64,000 nt of DNA, taken from assembly GCA_019752575.1 (NCBI GenBank), contig JAIELW010000007.1, forward strand, positions 62,001 to 126,000. Direction: 5' to 3'. Of this stretch, positions 1 to 7,749 are shown piece after piece. The position numbers were made by a program, and so were the translations under genes. Numbering within the stretch: the first letter of the stretch is position 1; each line of letters starts with the position of its first letter. Under the pieces are notes generated by a model. That model worked only from the letters and a program-made list of their open reading frames with translations. It searched no databases and was not told where the DNA came from. This stretch comes from Xanthobacteraceae bacterium (GTDB lineage Bacteria > Pseudomonadota > Alphaproteobacteria > Rhizobiales > Xanthobacteraceae).

Positions 1-121
1 GCGTGAAATCGATTTCGTCGCCGGCATCGAGATCCCAAAGGCGGCGGAGCACGACGGGCAGCGTGACCTGGCCCTTGGTGGTGAGCGTCGCGCGGGCGCG
101 GTAATTCAGTTTGTGCGGCAT
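1..121 (-). CDS. AbrB/MazE-type antitoxin, N-terminal part (runs off window)
   Basis: The first 40 residues of a minus-strand gene are visible, starting at an ATG at 121-119. The segment ATLTTKGQVTLPVVLRR, followed by LWDLDAGDEIDF, is the N-terminal half of a SpoVT/AbrB swapped-hairpin DNA-binding domain, the fold used by VapB/MazE-like antitoxins and AbrB regulators. Such genes are usually followed by a PIN or MazF toxin gene, which would lie outside the window. The gene sits 70 bp after ureAB, where ureC would be expected, and has its own putative CtrA box upstream. Domain assignment is firm. The antitoxin role is inferred, because no toxin can be seen. Confidence 0.75.
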   Translation of the reverse strand, partial: MPHKLNYRARATLTTKGQVTLPVVLRRLWDLDAGDEIDFT

Positions 122-175
122 GGTTCGGCTTCCTTCTTTCCGTAAGGAGAAAGTAAGGAGCCTGCGCGCTTATGG

Positions 176-190
176 TTAACGAAAGGTTAA
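176..190 (-). promoter_or_regulatory. Putative CtrA box upstream of the AbrB gene
   Basis: The minus strand reads TTAACCTTTCGTTAACCAT. This contains TTAA-N7-TTAA exactly and extends into the TTAACCAT half-site form known for the cell-cycle regulator CtrA. It lies 55 bp upstream of the AbrB start and directly after the ureAB stop, so it should control the AbrB gene rather than the urease genes. Only the motif match is seen; binding is inferred. Confidence 0.5.
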
Positions 191-835
191 TCACAGCTTT
201 CCCATCACGTCCTGACGGAAGCCGTAGACTTCGCGCTTGCCCGCCATTGCAACCAGCGTCACCTCTCGGCTTTGCCCCGGCTCGAAGCGCACAGCGGTAC
301 CGGAAGGAATTGCGAGACGCATACCGCGCGCCTTATCGCGGTCGAATTTGAGCGCAGGGTTGGTCTCGAAGAAATGATAATGCGAGCCGACCTGAATCGG
401 ACGGTCGCCGGTGTTCGCGACTTTGAGCTTCAAGGTCGCACGGCCGGAATTGAGTTCGATGTCGCCTTTGGCGGCGATGATCTCGCCGGGCACGGGCTTC
501 GGTTTCGCCTTGCCCTTCTTCTTCGTCGCAGCCGCGCGGATCGGATTATGAACGGTGACGAGTTTCGTGCCGTCCGGGAACGTCGCTTCGACCTGGACAT
601 CGTGGATCATTTCCGCGACCCCGTCCATCACCTGACTCGCTTTCAGAACTTTCGCGCCGTCGCGCATGAGCGAAGCCACCGTCTTGCCGTCGCGCGCGCC
701 CTCCACGACATAGTCCGTGATCAGCGCAATCGCTTCGGGGTGATTGAGCTTCACGCCTCGTTTCATGCGCTTGCGTGCGACTTCGGCCGCCATGGCAATC
801 AGCAACTTGTCTTTTTCTCTTGGCGTCAGGTTCAT
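191..835 (-). CDS. ureAB: Urease structural subunits gamma and beta, fused
   Basis: This 214-residue protein joins the two small urease subunits. Residues 1-100 are the gamma subunit (start [12 protein letters not shown], then [19 protein letters not shown]). Residues about 117-214 are the beta subunit ([14 protein letters not shown] to [13 protein letters not shown] and [14 protein letters not shown]). A Lys/Pro-rich linker near residues 101-116 connects them. Separate gamma and beta genes are the common bacterial arrangement; fusions are known, for example Helicobacter UreA. The gene follows ureD by 12 bp and is last in the urt-ure series. The alpha subunit gene ureC, which carries the nickel site, is not next; an AbrB gene is. 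This gene alone cannot give an active urease. Confidence 0.95.
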   Translation of the reverse strand: MNLTPREKDKLLIAMAAEVARKRMKRGVKLNHPEAIALITDYVVEGARDGKTVASLMRDGAKVLKASQVMDGVAEMIHDVQVEATFPDGTKLVTVHNPIRAAATKKKGKAKPKPVPGEIIAAKGDIELNSGRATLKLKVANTGDRPIQVGSHYHFFETNPALKFDRDKARGMRLAIPSGTAVRFEPGQSREVTLVAMAGKREVYGFRQDVMGKL

Positions 836-847
836 GCTTGCCTCGAA

Positions 848-1696
848 TTATAAAGTGTACGCGCGCGGCGGCGGTGTGCCCGCCGCTTCCAGCGCGGAAA
901 GAACTGCGGAGCGAAGTGAGATCGAGTCTTCTGCGAGAATGCGCGCGACCAGCATGCCGTCGAAAGCGCTGGCACCGGCTTCGAGGCCCTCTCCTGTCAG
1001 CGCCTCGCGAACTACATCGAGTTTTTCGTGACTGTTTCGCGAAACGACGACAATGGTCGCCATCGCGATCCTGCCGTTCATAGCAGCGCGGCGATTGACC
1101 GTCGATTTGATGTCGCCGTCGAGTGTTAGCGCATCAGCAAAAAACAGCTTCCCATCGCGGCGGATACGCCAGCGATCACGCAACAATCCGCGCACGACCT
1201 TCTCGCCCATCGCATCGCGTCCGAAAACGACCGCTTCGCAGATCGCGAGCGATCCTTCGGACGAAACATCGGCTTCGATCTCGCGCTCCACACGCGCGCG
1301 ATCGAACAAAATGGTTTCCTGCGGCAGCCAGAACAGCTCCGAATTTCTTTCGGCTTTTAGAGAAACCGAAATGCGCGAAGTCAGTCCGTTGGAGCGGTAG
1401 ATTTTCTCGGCCGCCTGGCTCGTGATCGCGAGGCTCGCGTCTTCGCGCGTCTCGATCTGAAATTCGAGCTTATCTCCGCCAACAATGCCGCCGGCTGTAT
1501 TGATCAGGATTGCCTCCAGCCGGTCTTCGCGGATGCGCGGGAAGCGCACGCGCAAGGGACCGCTCTCGGCAATATCCTCAGCGACAGTCCCTGAATCCGT
1601 ATGCGCCGCGACGAGCTTCAGTGCGCCGCTCGCGCGGATCGAAGCCGGCAGCGTTGCGGGCGCAGTTACCTCAGAGGGAAAGACGTTGACGGACAT
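848..1696 (-). CDS. ureD: Urease accessory protein UreD
   Basis: At 282 residues it has family length and the UreD core: RVRFPRIREDRLEAILINTAGG, then GGDKLEFQIE, TSQAAEKIYRS and LFWLPQETILFDRARVER. UreD is the scaffold that binds apo-urease and, with UreF and UreG, delivers nickel to the active site in the cytoplasm. The ATG at 1696 overlaps the 3' end of urtE by 26 bp, so translation is probably coupled to the transporter genes. UreE, UreF and UreG are not in the window and must lie beyond the left edge or elsewhere. Confidence 0.95.
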   Translation of the reverse strand: MSVNVFPSEVTAPATLPASIRASGALKLVAAHTDSGTVAEDIAESGPLRVRFPRIREDRLEAILINTAGGIVGGDKLEFQIETREDASLAITSQAAEKIYRSNGLTSRISVSLKAERNSELFWLPQETILFDRARVEREIEADVSSEGSLAICEAVVFGRDAMGEKVVRGLLRDRWRIRRDGKLFFADALTLDGDIKSTVNRRAAMNGRIAMATIVVVSRNSHEKLDVVREALTGEGLEAGASAFDGMLVARILAEDSISLRSAVLSALEAAGTPPPRAYTL

Positions 1697-2366
1697 CGGT
1701 CGACTGCATCATCGCGCGATCGCCGGAAAGGATGAACTGGCCGCGCTCCATCACCGCGAAAGTGTCGGCAAGTTCGGCGGCAAAGTCAAAGTATTGCTCG
1801 ACCAAGAGGATCGCGATGTCGCCGCGGTCGCGCAGGTATTTGATGGCGTTGCCGATGTCCTTGATGATCGAAGGCTGAATGCCTTCGGTCGGCTCGTCGA
1901 ACACGATCAATTTCGGGCGCATCACGAGCGCGCGGCCGATTGCAAGCTGCTGCTGCTGGCCACCGGATAGATCGCCGCCGCGCCGGCGGGTCATGCTCTT
2001 CAAGACCGGAAACAGCGAATAGACGTCATCCGGGATCGAGCGATCGGCGCGCTTGAGCGGCGCAAACCCGGTCTCGAGATTTTCCTCGACCGTGAGCAGC
2101 GGGAAGATCTCGCGGCCTTGCGGCACGAAGGCCACGCCCATGCGTGCGCGATCCGCCGAGCCCGTGCTCGTGATGTCCTTTCCGTTGAAGACGATATTGC
2201 CGTTCGCAACCGGATGCTGGCCGACAATCGCGCGCAGGAGCGAGGTCTTGCCGACGCCGTTGCGGCCCAAGACGCACGCGACCTTGCCCGGCTCCACCTT
2301 CAGCGAAACGCCGCGCAGCGCTTGTGCCGCGCCGTAATAAAGATCGATGCCGTTGACCTCTAACAT
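1671..2366 (-). CDS. urtE: Urea ABC transporter ATP-binding subunit UrtE
   Basis: This 231-residue ATPase of the branched-chain amino acid (LivF) type has Walker A GRNGVGKTS, the signature LSGGQQQQLAIGRAL and Walker B LIVFDEPTEG followed by IQPSII. UrtE pairs with UrtD to power urea import. Position after urtD, and next to ureD, gives the specificity to urea rather than to branched-chain amino acids. It starts 2 bp after urtD ends. Confidence 0.95.
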   Translation of the reverse strand: MLEVNGIDLYYGAAQALRGVSLKVEPGKVACVLGRNGVGKTSLLRAIVGQHPVANGNIVFNGKDITSTGSADRARMGVAFVPQGREIFPLLTVEENLETGFAPLKRADRSIPDDVYSLFPVLKSMTRRRGGDLSGGQQQQLAIGRALVMRPKLIVFDEPTEGIQPSIIKDIGNAIKYLRDRGDIAILLVEQYFDFAAELADTFAVMERGQFILSGDRAMMQSTDVRQRLSL

Positions 2367-2368
2367 CG

Positions 2369-3118
2369 TCAGCGCCCCAGATAGACTTCGATGACGCGAT
2401 CGTTCGCGGAGACGTCGTCAATGGTGCCTTCGGCGAGCACCGAGCCTTCGTGAAGACACGTCACCTTCACGCCAAGTTCGCGCACGAACACCATGTCGTG
2501 TTCGACCACGACGACCGAGCGCTCCTTGTTGATTTCCTTCAGCAACTCGGCGGTCTGATGCGTTTCCGCGTCGGTCATGCCGGCGGCGGGTTCATCGACC
2601 AGAAGAAGCTTGGGCTCCTGTGCGAGCAGCATGCCGATTTCCAGCCATTGCTTCTGGCCGTGCGAGAGACCGCCCGCGAAACGATTGCGGTGATCGCCAA
2701 GGCGCGTGATCCCGAGCAGTTCCTCCATGCGCTTCGTCTCGGCTGCGCTTTCCTTCCAGAATAAATTCGAGCTGGGCCCGCGCGGACCTGCGAGAGCAAG
2801 CACCAGATTGTCGTAGACCGTGTGGTGCTCGAACACCGTCGGCTTCTGGAATTTCCGGCCGATGCCGAGCGTCGCAATGCTCGCCTCGTCGAGCGCGGTC
2901 AGATCGACCGCACCCTGCTCGAAAAGTACGTCGCCGGTGTCAGGCCGCGTCTTGCCGGTAATCACATCCATCATCGTGGTCTTGCCGGCCCCGTTCGGCC
3001 CGATGATCGCGCGCATTTCGCCGGGCTCGATTACGAGCGAGAGTTCGTTCAGCGCCTTGAAGCCGTCGAAGGAGACCGAGACGCCATCGAGATAAAGCAG
3101 AGCGGAGGTGGTTTCCAT
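2369..3118 (-). CDS. urtD: Urea ABC transporter ATP-binding subunit UrtD
   Basis: This 249-residue LivG-type ATPase has Walker A GPNGAGKTT, signature LSHGQKQWLEIG and Walker B LLLVDEPAAGM. The LSHGQKQW form is characteristic of UrtD. It is the second nucleotide-binding subunit of the urea importer. It lies 3 bp after urtC and 2 bp before urtE in a tightly packed operon. Confidence 0.95.
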   Translation of the reverse strand: METTSALLYLDGVSVSFDGFKALNELSLVIEPGEMRAIIGPNGAGKTTMMDVITGKTRPDTGDVLFEQGAVDLTALDEASIATLGIGRKFQKPTVFEHHTVYDNLVLALAGPRGPSSNLFWKESAAETKRMEELLGITRLGDHRNRFAGGLSHGQKQWLEIGMLLAQEPKLLLVDEPAAGMTDAETHQTAELLKEINKERSVVVVEHDMVFVRELGVKVTCLHEGSVLAEGTIDDVSANDRVIEVYLGR

Positions 3119-3121
3119 GGC

Positions 3122-4558
3122 TTACTCCGCCGGGCTCGGGTTGGTGACGGCACCGTTCATCGCACCATCTTTCTTTTTCCCGCGCGAGAGGAACCTGTCT
3201 GAGAGATCGCCGAAGGTGCCGACGATACCTTTCGGCATCAAGAGTGTGACGAAGACGAACAATGCGCCGAGCGCGAATAGCCAGTAGAGCGCGAGCGAAA
3301 TGCCGGCAAAGGGCGTCGAGAAGAAAAGCACGAGCAACGCGCCTGCTCCTGCGCCTGCCGCTTCCGGCCGTGTACTTAAAATCCAGGTGGCGCCTGCAAC
3401 GGCTGCAACAATCAATCCCGCGTAGGTGCCAACTGTGCCGGGAATGAAGGAGCCGGCGAAAGCGAGTGCGGCACCGCCGCCGATGCCGATGAGTGCAGGC
3501 AAGCGCGATTTCCAGACGAGAAAAGCTGCGAGCGCGAGCACGCCGCCGCCGAACAGCCAGAACGGCGCAATCAAACCGCCGGTGAAGAGCGTCTTCGCAT
3601 AGTTCACAACGAAGGCGCCGAGTGCCGCGCCGACGAGCGTGCCGCGCCCGCCGACCGCAACCCAGATGATGATTTCGATCGAGTTCGCCGGAGAGAATTC
3701 GCTCGGATTGATGATGCCCACCTGCGGCACATAAAGCGCGCCCGCGATGCCCGCGAGGCACGCCGAAACCACAAACGCAACAAGCTTATAGTTTTCGACG
3801 CGATAGCCGATAAAGCGCGCACGCGACTCCTGATCGCGCACTGCGATCAGTACTTTCCCGAATTTCGAAGTCACCATCCAGCGGCATACGAGATAGCCGA
3901 AGATCAGAAACAACGCGGAGAAAATAAACAGAACGGCGCGCGTACCTTGCGCCTGTACATTGAAACCGAGGATGTCCTTGAAATCGGTCAGGCCGTTATT
4001 GCCGCCGAAACCAAAATTGTTGCGGAAGAAAGCGAGCATCAGCGCATAGGTCATCGCCTGCGTGATGATCGAAAGATAGACGCCGGTGACGCGCGAGCGG
4101 AACGCGAACCAGCCGAATACGAAGGCAAGCAGGCCCGGCACGATAATCACCATCGCCGCCGCGAAGATGAACCAGTCGAAGCCGTACCAGAACCAGGGCA
4201 ATTCCTTGTAGTTCAGGAACACCATGAAGTCCGGCAACACGGGGTGCGCATAGACTCCGCGCGGGCCGATCTGACGCATCAGGTACATGCCCATCGCGTA
4301 GCCGCCGAGCGCGAAGAACGCGCCATGGCCGAGCGAGAGGATGCCAGCATAACCCCATACCAGATCGACCGAGAGCGCCAAGAGCGCATAGCAGAGATAT
4401 TTCCCGATCAGCACCATGACGTAAGTCGGGATGTGGAACGGGTTCGACGGCGGCAAAAGATTCAACAGCGGAATGACGATCGCCATCGTCAGCACCGCGC
4501 CGATGAAAATCTGTCCGCGCCCGTCGAGCAGGCGGAGAATGAGCGGTCCCTGCTTCAT
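3122..4558 (-). CDS. urtC: Urea ABC transporter permease UrtC, with extra C-terminal membrane segments
   Basis: This is an inner-membrane permease of the LivM type. The core is clear: DLVWGYAGILSLGHGAFFALGGYAMGMYL near residue 65, VYLSIITQAMTYALM near 160 and WVAVGGRGTLVGAALGAFVVNYAKTLF near 300. At 478 residues it is longer than UrtC usually is (about 370-390). The excess lies between residues about 330 and 425: several hydrophobic stretches separated by a short Ala/Gly-rich loop (EAAGAGAGA), placed just before the usual last helix and the LLMPKGIVG end motif. Start and stop overlap urtB by one base (TAATG). Confidence 0.93.
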   Translation of the reverse strand: MKQGPLILRLLDGRGQIFIGAVLTMAIVIPLLNLLPPSNPFHIPTYVMVLIGKYLCYALLALSVDLVWGYAGILSLGHGAFFALGGYAMGMYLMRQIGPRGVYAHPVLPDFMVFLNYKELPWFWYGFDWFIFAAAMVIIVPGLLAFVFGWFAFRSRVTGVYLSIITQAMTYALMLAFFRNNFGFGGNNGLTDFKDILGFNVQAQGTRAVLFIFSALFLIFGYLVCRWMVTSKFGKVLIAVRDQESRARFIGYRVENYKLVAFVVSACLAGIAGALYVPQVGIINPSEFSPANSIEIIIWVAVGGRGTLVGAALGAFVVNYAKTLFTGGLIAPFWLFGGGVLALAAFLVWKSRLPALIGIGGGAALAFAGSFIPGTVGTYAGLIVAAVAGATWILSTRPEAAGAGAGALLVLFFSTPFAGISLALYWLFALGALFVFVTLLMPKGIVGTFGDLSDRFLSRGKKKDGAMNGAVTNPSPAE

Positions 4559-6174
4559 TACGCTTCCACCGCTCTGCCCTTGAGCGCGAACAGGCCGCGG
4601 GGCCTCTTCTGGATGAAGACGATGATGAGCACGAGGATCAGGATCTTGCCGAGCACCGCGCCCGCAAAGGGCTCGAGGAATTTGTTCGCGATGCCGAGCG
4701 AGAGTGCCGCGATCAACGTGCCGAACAGATTGCCGACGCCTCCGAACACGACGACGAGGAAGCTGTCGATGATGTAGCCCTGCCCCAGATTCGGCGAGAC
4801 GTTGTCGATCTGCGAAAGCGCGACACCGGCAATGCCCGCAATGCCGGAACCGAGCCCGAAAGTGAGCGCATCGACATAGCTCGTCTTGATGCCCATCGAC
4901 GACGCCATGCGCCGGTTCTGCGTCACCGCGCGCATCTCGAGACCGAAGCGCGTGTAGCGGAGCACAAATAGGAGTGCGACGAACACAGAGAGCGAGAAGA
5001 CGATGATCCAGAGGCGATTATATGTGATCGAGAGCCCGCCGAGTTCGAACGCGCCCGACATCCAGCTCGGCGCACCGACTTCGCGGTTGCTCGAGCCGAA
5101 GCCTGTGCGCACGGCCTGCTGCAGGATCAGCGAAAGCCCCCAGGTCGCGAGCAGCGTTTCCAGCGGACGGCCGTAGAGAAAGCGGATAATGCCGCGCTCG
5201 ATCAAGACGCCGACGAAGCCCGCGATCAGGAACGCGAGCGGCAGCGCAATCGCGAGCGAATAATCGAACAGGCCCGGATAATTCTGGCGGATCACTTCCT
5301 GGACAACGAAAGTAACGTAGGCGCCGATCATCACCATCTCGCCATGCGCCATGTTGATGACGCCCATGACGCCGAAGGTGATAGCGAGACCGATGGCGGC
5401 GAGCAGCAGAACGGAGCCGAGCGAAAGCCCGTACCAGACATTCTGCCCGACTTCCCAGAAGGCGAGCGAGCGTTCGACCGCGGCGATGGCAACTGCGGTC
5501 GCTGCCTTCACATCCGGCGAGGTGTCGGCGGGAACCGAGCGCAGCAAAGCGAGCGCATCGTTGTCGCCCTTCGCGCCGATCAACTGAATGGCGGCAATGC
5601 GTTCTTTTTCCGAAGTGTTCGCTTGGGAAATGAGAATTGCGGCCCGTGCTTCATTGAGCGATTTCTTCACGCGCGGGTCGGTTTCCTTGACCAGCGCGGC
5701 ATCAATCAATTTTAGCGCCGATACGTCGCGCGACTTGAAAACCGCGTTTGCCGCATCGAGGCGCTTGTTCGGGTCCGGCGAGACGAGGCGCAGCGAACCC
5801 AAAGCGGAGTCGATAGTCGTGCGGACGCGATTGTTCTGGCGGACCGGTCTTAAGCCTTCGGGCGTTTTGGCTTCGACTGCACCGGTCGCGAGGTTCTTCA
5901 GCTTTCCGGATGTATCGCGCAGATAAACGGATTTCGTCGCTGGATCGAACAGCACGTTCCCCGCTCCGATACCGGAAACAACCGGTTCGGCGTCGGCGTG
6001 TCCGCTCGCGGCGATTGCAGTGATTGCGTCGGCGGTGTCGGCGAAAGAGTCCGCAGCCAGCTTTGGTAACGCGTCTTCAAAGGGTTCTGCGTGCGCGAGC
6101 GGCGCACAAAAAGCCGCGGCGAGGAGGATAAAGGCAGCCGCAAGCCTGCGCGGCATCGCACGAAAGAATTTCAT
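4558..6174 (-). CDS. urtB: Urea ABC transporter permease UrtB
   Basis: This 538-residue protein has a signal peptide (residues 1-29, ending AHA), a periplasmic alpha-helical region to about residue 230, and a LivH-type permease with GVMGVINMAHGEMVMIGAYV and GSGIAGIAGVALSQIDNVSP. The long periplasmic N-terminus is usual in proteobacterial UrtB and is a good marker of urea rather than amino acid permeases. It is separated from urtA by 73 bp holding a strong hairpin. Confidence 0.95.
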   Translation of the reverse strand: MKFFRAMPRRLAAAFILLAAAFCAPLAHAEPFEDALPKLAADSFADTADAITAIAASGHADAEPVVSGIGAGNVLFDPATKSVYLRDTSGKLKNLATGAVEAKTPEGLRPVRQNNRVRTTIDSALGSLRLVSPDPNKRLDAANAVFKSRDVSALKLIDAALVKETDPRVKKSLNEARAAILISQANTSEKERIAAIQLIGAKGDNDALALLRSVPADTSPDVKAATAVAIAAVERSLAFWEVGQNVWYGLSLGSVLLLAAIGLAITFGVMGVINMAHGEMVMIGAYVTFVVQEVIRQNYPGLFDYSLAIALPLAFLIAGFVGVLIERGIIRFLYGRPLETLLATWGLSLILQQAVRTGFGSSNREVGAPSWMSGAFELGGLSITYNRLWIIVFSLSVFVALLFVLRYTRFGLEMRAVTQNRRMASSMGIKTSYVDALTFGLGSGIAGIAGVALSQIDNVSPNLGQGYIIDSFLVVVFGGVGNLFGTLIAALSLGIANKFLEPFAGAVLGKILILVLIIVFIQKRPRGLFALKGRAVEA

Positions 6175-6200
6175 GGCTGGCGGCCTTTGGTTTGGAAAGT

Positions 6201-6227
6201 CCGGACGGGACCTAGTGTCCCGCCCGG
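6201..6227 (-). promoter_or_regulatory. Hairpin between urtA and urtB
   Basis: The arms ccgg-a-cgggac and gtcccg-c-ccgg form a 10-bp stem with one A/C mismatch around the 5-base loop ctagt. No T-tract follows, so it is not a clean intrinsic terminator. Such hairpins after binding-protein genes usually protect the upstream message from 3' exonucleases or reduce read-through, giving more binding protein than permease. Confidence 0.6.
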
Positions 6228-6247
6228 TTCGTTTCAGATCAAGCGCG

Positions 6248-7531
6248 TTACGAACCGCACTTGTTGGTCTTGGTGTTGAAGTTGCCGCACTTCAGTTTCA
6301 CCCAGTCGGCAACGAGGTCCTTCGAGCCTTCGAGATACGGCGACCAGGCCGCACCCGGCACGAGGCCGTCGGTCTTCCACACAACGTCGAACTGGCCGTC
6401 GGCGCGGATTTCGCCGATGAACACGGGCTTGGTGATGTGGTGGTTCGCGAGCATTTCCGACTCGCCGCCCGTGAGGTTCTTCGCCTTGATACCCGGCAGC
6501 GCCTCGATGACCTTATCCGGCGCGAAGGAGCCGGCCTTTTCGACCGCTTTCACCCACATGGCGAAACCGACGACATGGGCTTCCATCGGGTCGTTGGAAA
6601 CGCGCTTCGGGTTCTTGGTGAAGGCTTTCCACTTCGCGATGAATTCCTTGTTGTCCGCGTTCTCGATCGACTGGAAGTAGTTCCAGGCGGCGAGATGGCC
6701 GACGAGGTTCTTGGTGTCGATGCCGGCGAGTTCTTCTTCGCCGACCGAGAAGGCGACGACCGGGATGTCCTTCGCGGACACGCCCTGGTTCGAAAGCTCC
6801 TTGTAGAACGGAACGTTCGCGTCGCCGTTGATCGTGGACACGACGGCGGTCTTCTTGCCGCCGGTGCCGAACTTCTTGATCGAGGCTACGATCGTCTGCC
6901 AATCGGAGTGGCCGAACGGCGTGTAGTTGATCATGATGTCTTCATCCTTGACGCCCTTCGACTTGAGGTACGCTTCAAGGATCTTGTTCGTGGTGCGCGG
7001 ATAGACGTAGTCCGTGCCCGCGAGCACCCAGCGTTCGATCTTGTATTCCTTGGCGAGATAGTCGACCGCAGGGATCGCCTGCTGGTTCGGCGCGGCGCCC
7101 GTGTAGAACACGTTGCGTTCGGACTCTTCTCCCTCGTATTGCACTGGATAGAACAGAATCGAGTTCAGTTCCTTGAACACCGGCAGCACCGACTTGCGCG
7201 ACACCGAGGTCCAGCAGCCGAACACGACCGAAACCTTATCCTTGTTGATCAGCTCGCGCGCCTTTTCGGCGAACAGCGGCCAGTTCGAAGCGGGATCGAC
7301 GACGACGGCTTCCAGCTTCTTGCCGAGCACGCCGCCCTTCTTGTTCTGCTCTTCGATGAGCATGAGCATCACGTCTTTCAACGTGGTCTCAGAGATCGCC
7401 ATGGTGCCCGAGAGAGAATGCAGGATGCCAACCTTGATGGTTTCCTGCGCGGCGGCGGGCGCCGCCGAGATCGAAACAGCCAGCGCCGCGGTACCGGCCG
7501 CGACACCTAGCTTTTTGAAGACATTGAACAT
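6248..7531 (-). CDS. urtA: Urea ABC transporter substrate-binding protein UrtA
   Basis: This 427-residue periplasmic binding protein has a signal peptide (MFNVFKKLGVAAGTAAL..., cleavage after AAAQ or nearby). The mature start ETIKVGILHSLSGTMAISETTLKD is typical of UrtA, and the segment NQQAIPAVDYL is also characteristic. It binds urea and presents it to UrtBC. It is the first gene of the operon. A Shine-Dalgarno GGGAG lies 5 bases before the ATG, and the sigma-54 promoter lies about 80 bp upstream. Confidence 0.96.
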   Translation of the reverse strand: MFNVFKKLGVAAGTAALAVSISAAPAAAQETIKVGILHSLSGTMAISETTLKDVMLMLIEEQNKKGGVLGKKLEAVVVDPASNWPLFAEKARELINKDKVSVVFGCWTSVSRKSVLPVFKELNSILFYPVQYEGEESERNVFYTGAAPNQQAIPAVDYLAKEYKIERWVLAGTDYVYPRTTNKILEAYLKSKGVKDEDIMINYTPFGHSDWQTIVASIKKFGTGGKKTAVVSTINGDANVPFYKELSNQGVSAKDIPVVAFSVGEEELAGIDTKNLVGHLAAWNYFQSIENADNKEFIAKWKAFTKNPKRVSNDPMEAHVVGFAMWVKAVEKAGSFAPDKVIEALPGIKAKNLTGGESEMLANHHITKPVFIGEIRADGQFDVVWKTDGLVPGAAWSPYLEGSKDLVADWVKLKCGNFNTKTNKCGS

Positions 7532-7610
7532 GAAAGCTCCCCATGAGGTTCGAGCCGGATGGATCGAAGGCGCGCGAACATTGGCGGACGCTTACGCCGG
7601 AGAGAGGGAT

Positions 7611-7626
7611 TGCAACGCACGTGCCA
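7611..7626 (-). promoter_or_regulatory. Sigma-54 promoter of the urt-ure operon
   Basis: The minus strand reads TGGCACGTGCGTTGCA, a full match to the -24/-12 element TGGCACG-N4-TTGCW. Transcription should begin near 7600, leaving a leader of about 70 bases before the urtA ATG at 7531. Sigma-54 dependence fits nitrogen control through NtrC. I saw only a poor half-match (TGCACT near 7727) to an NtrC site upstream, so the activator is inferred. Confidence 0.85.
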
Positions 7627-7749
7627 GCCGGAGCCGTGCGAATCGCCAATAAATGGCGGGCGTCTTTTAAGCACATGCCCTCTTATTAGGCTGCGCCACT
7701 TCCGCTGTATAAAAAATAAGCAACTGCACTGCTCTGTTCGAAGGCACTT

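Noticed and set aside
6020-7510. Very long plus-strand reading frame opposite urtA
   Set aside because: It is the antisense of a clear binding-protein gene in GC-rich codons; its protein is Arg/His/Leu-rich and matches no family.
7726-7740. Possible NtrC site upstream of the sigma-54 promoter
   Set aside because: Only one half (TGCACT) fits; the other half has several mismatches, so I do not annotate it.
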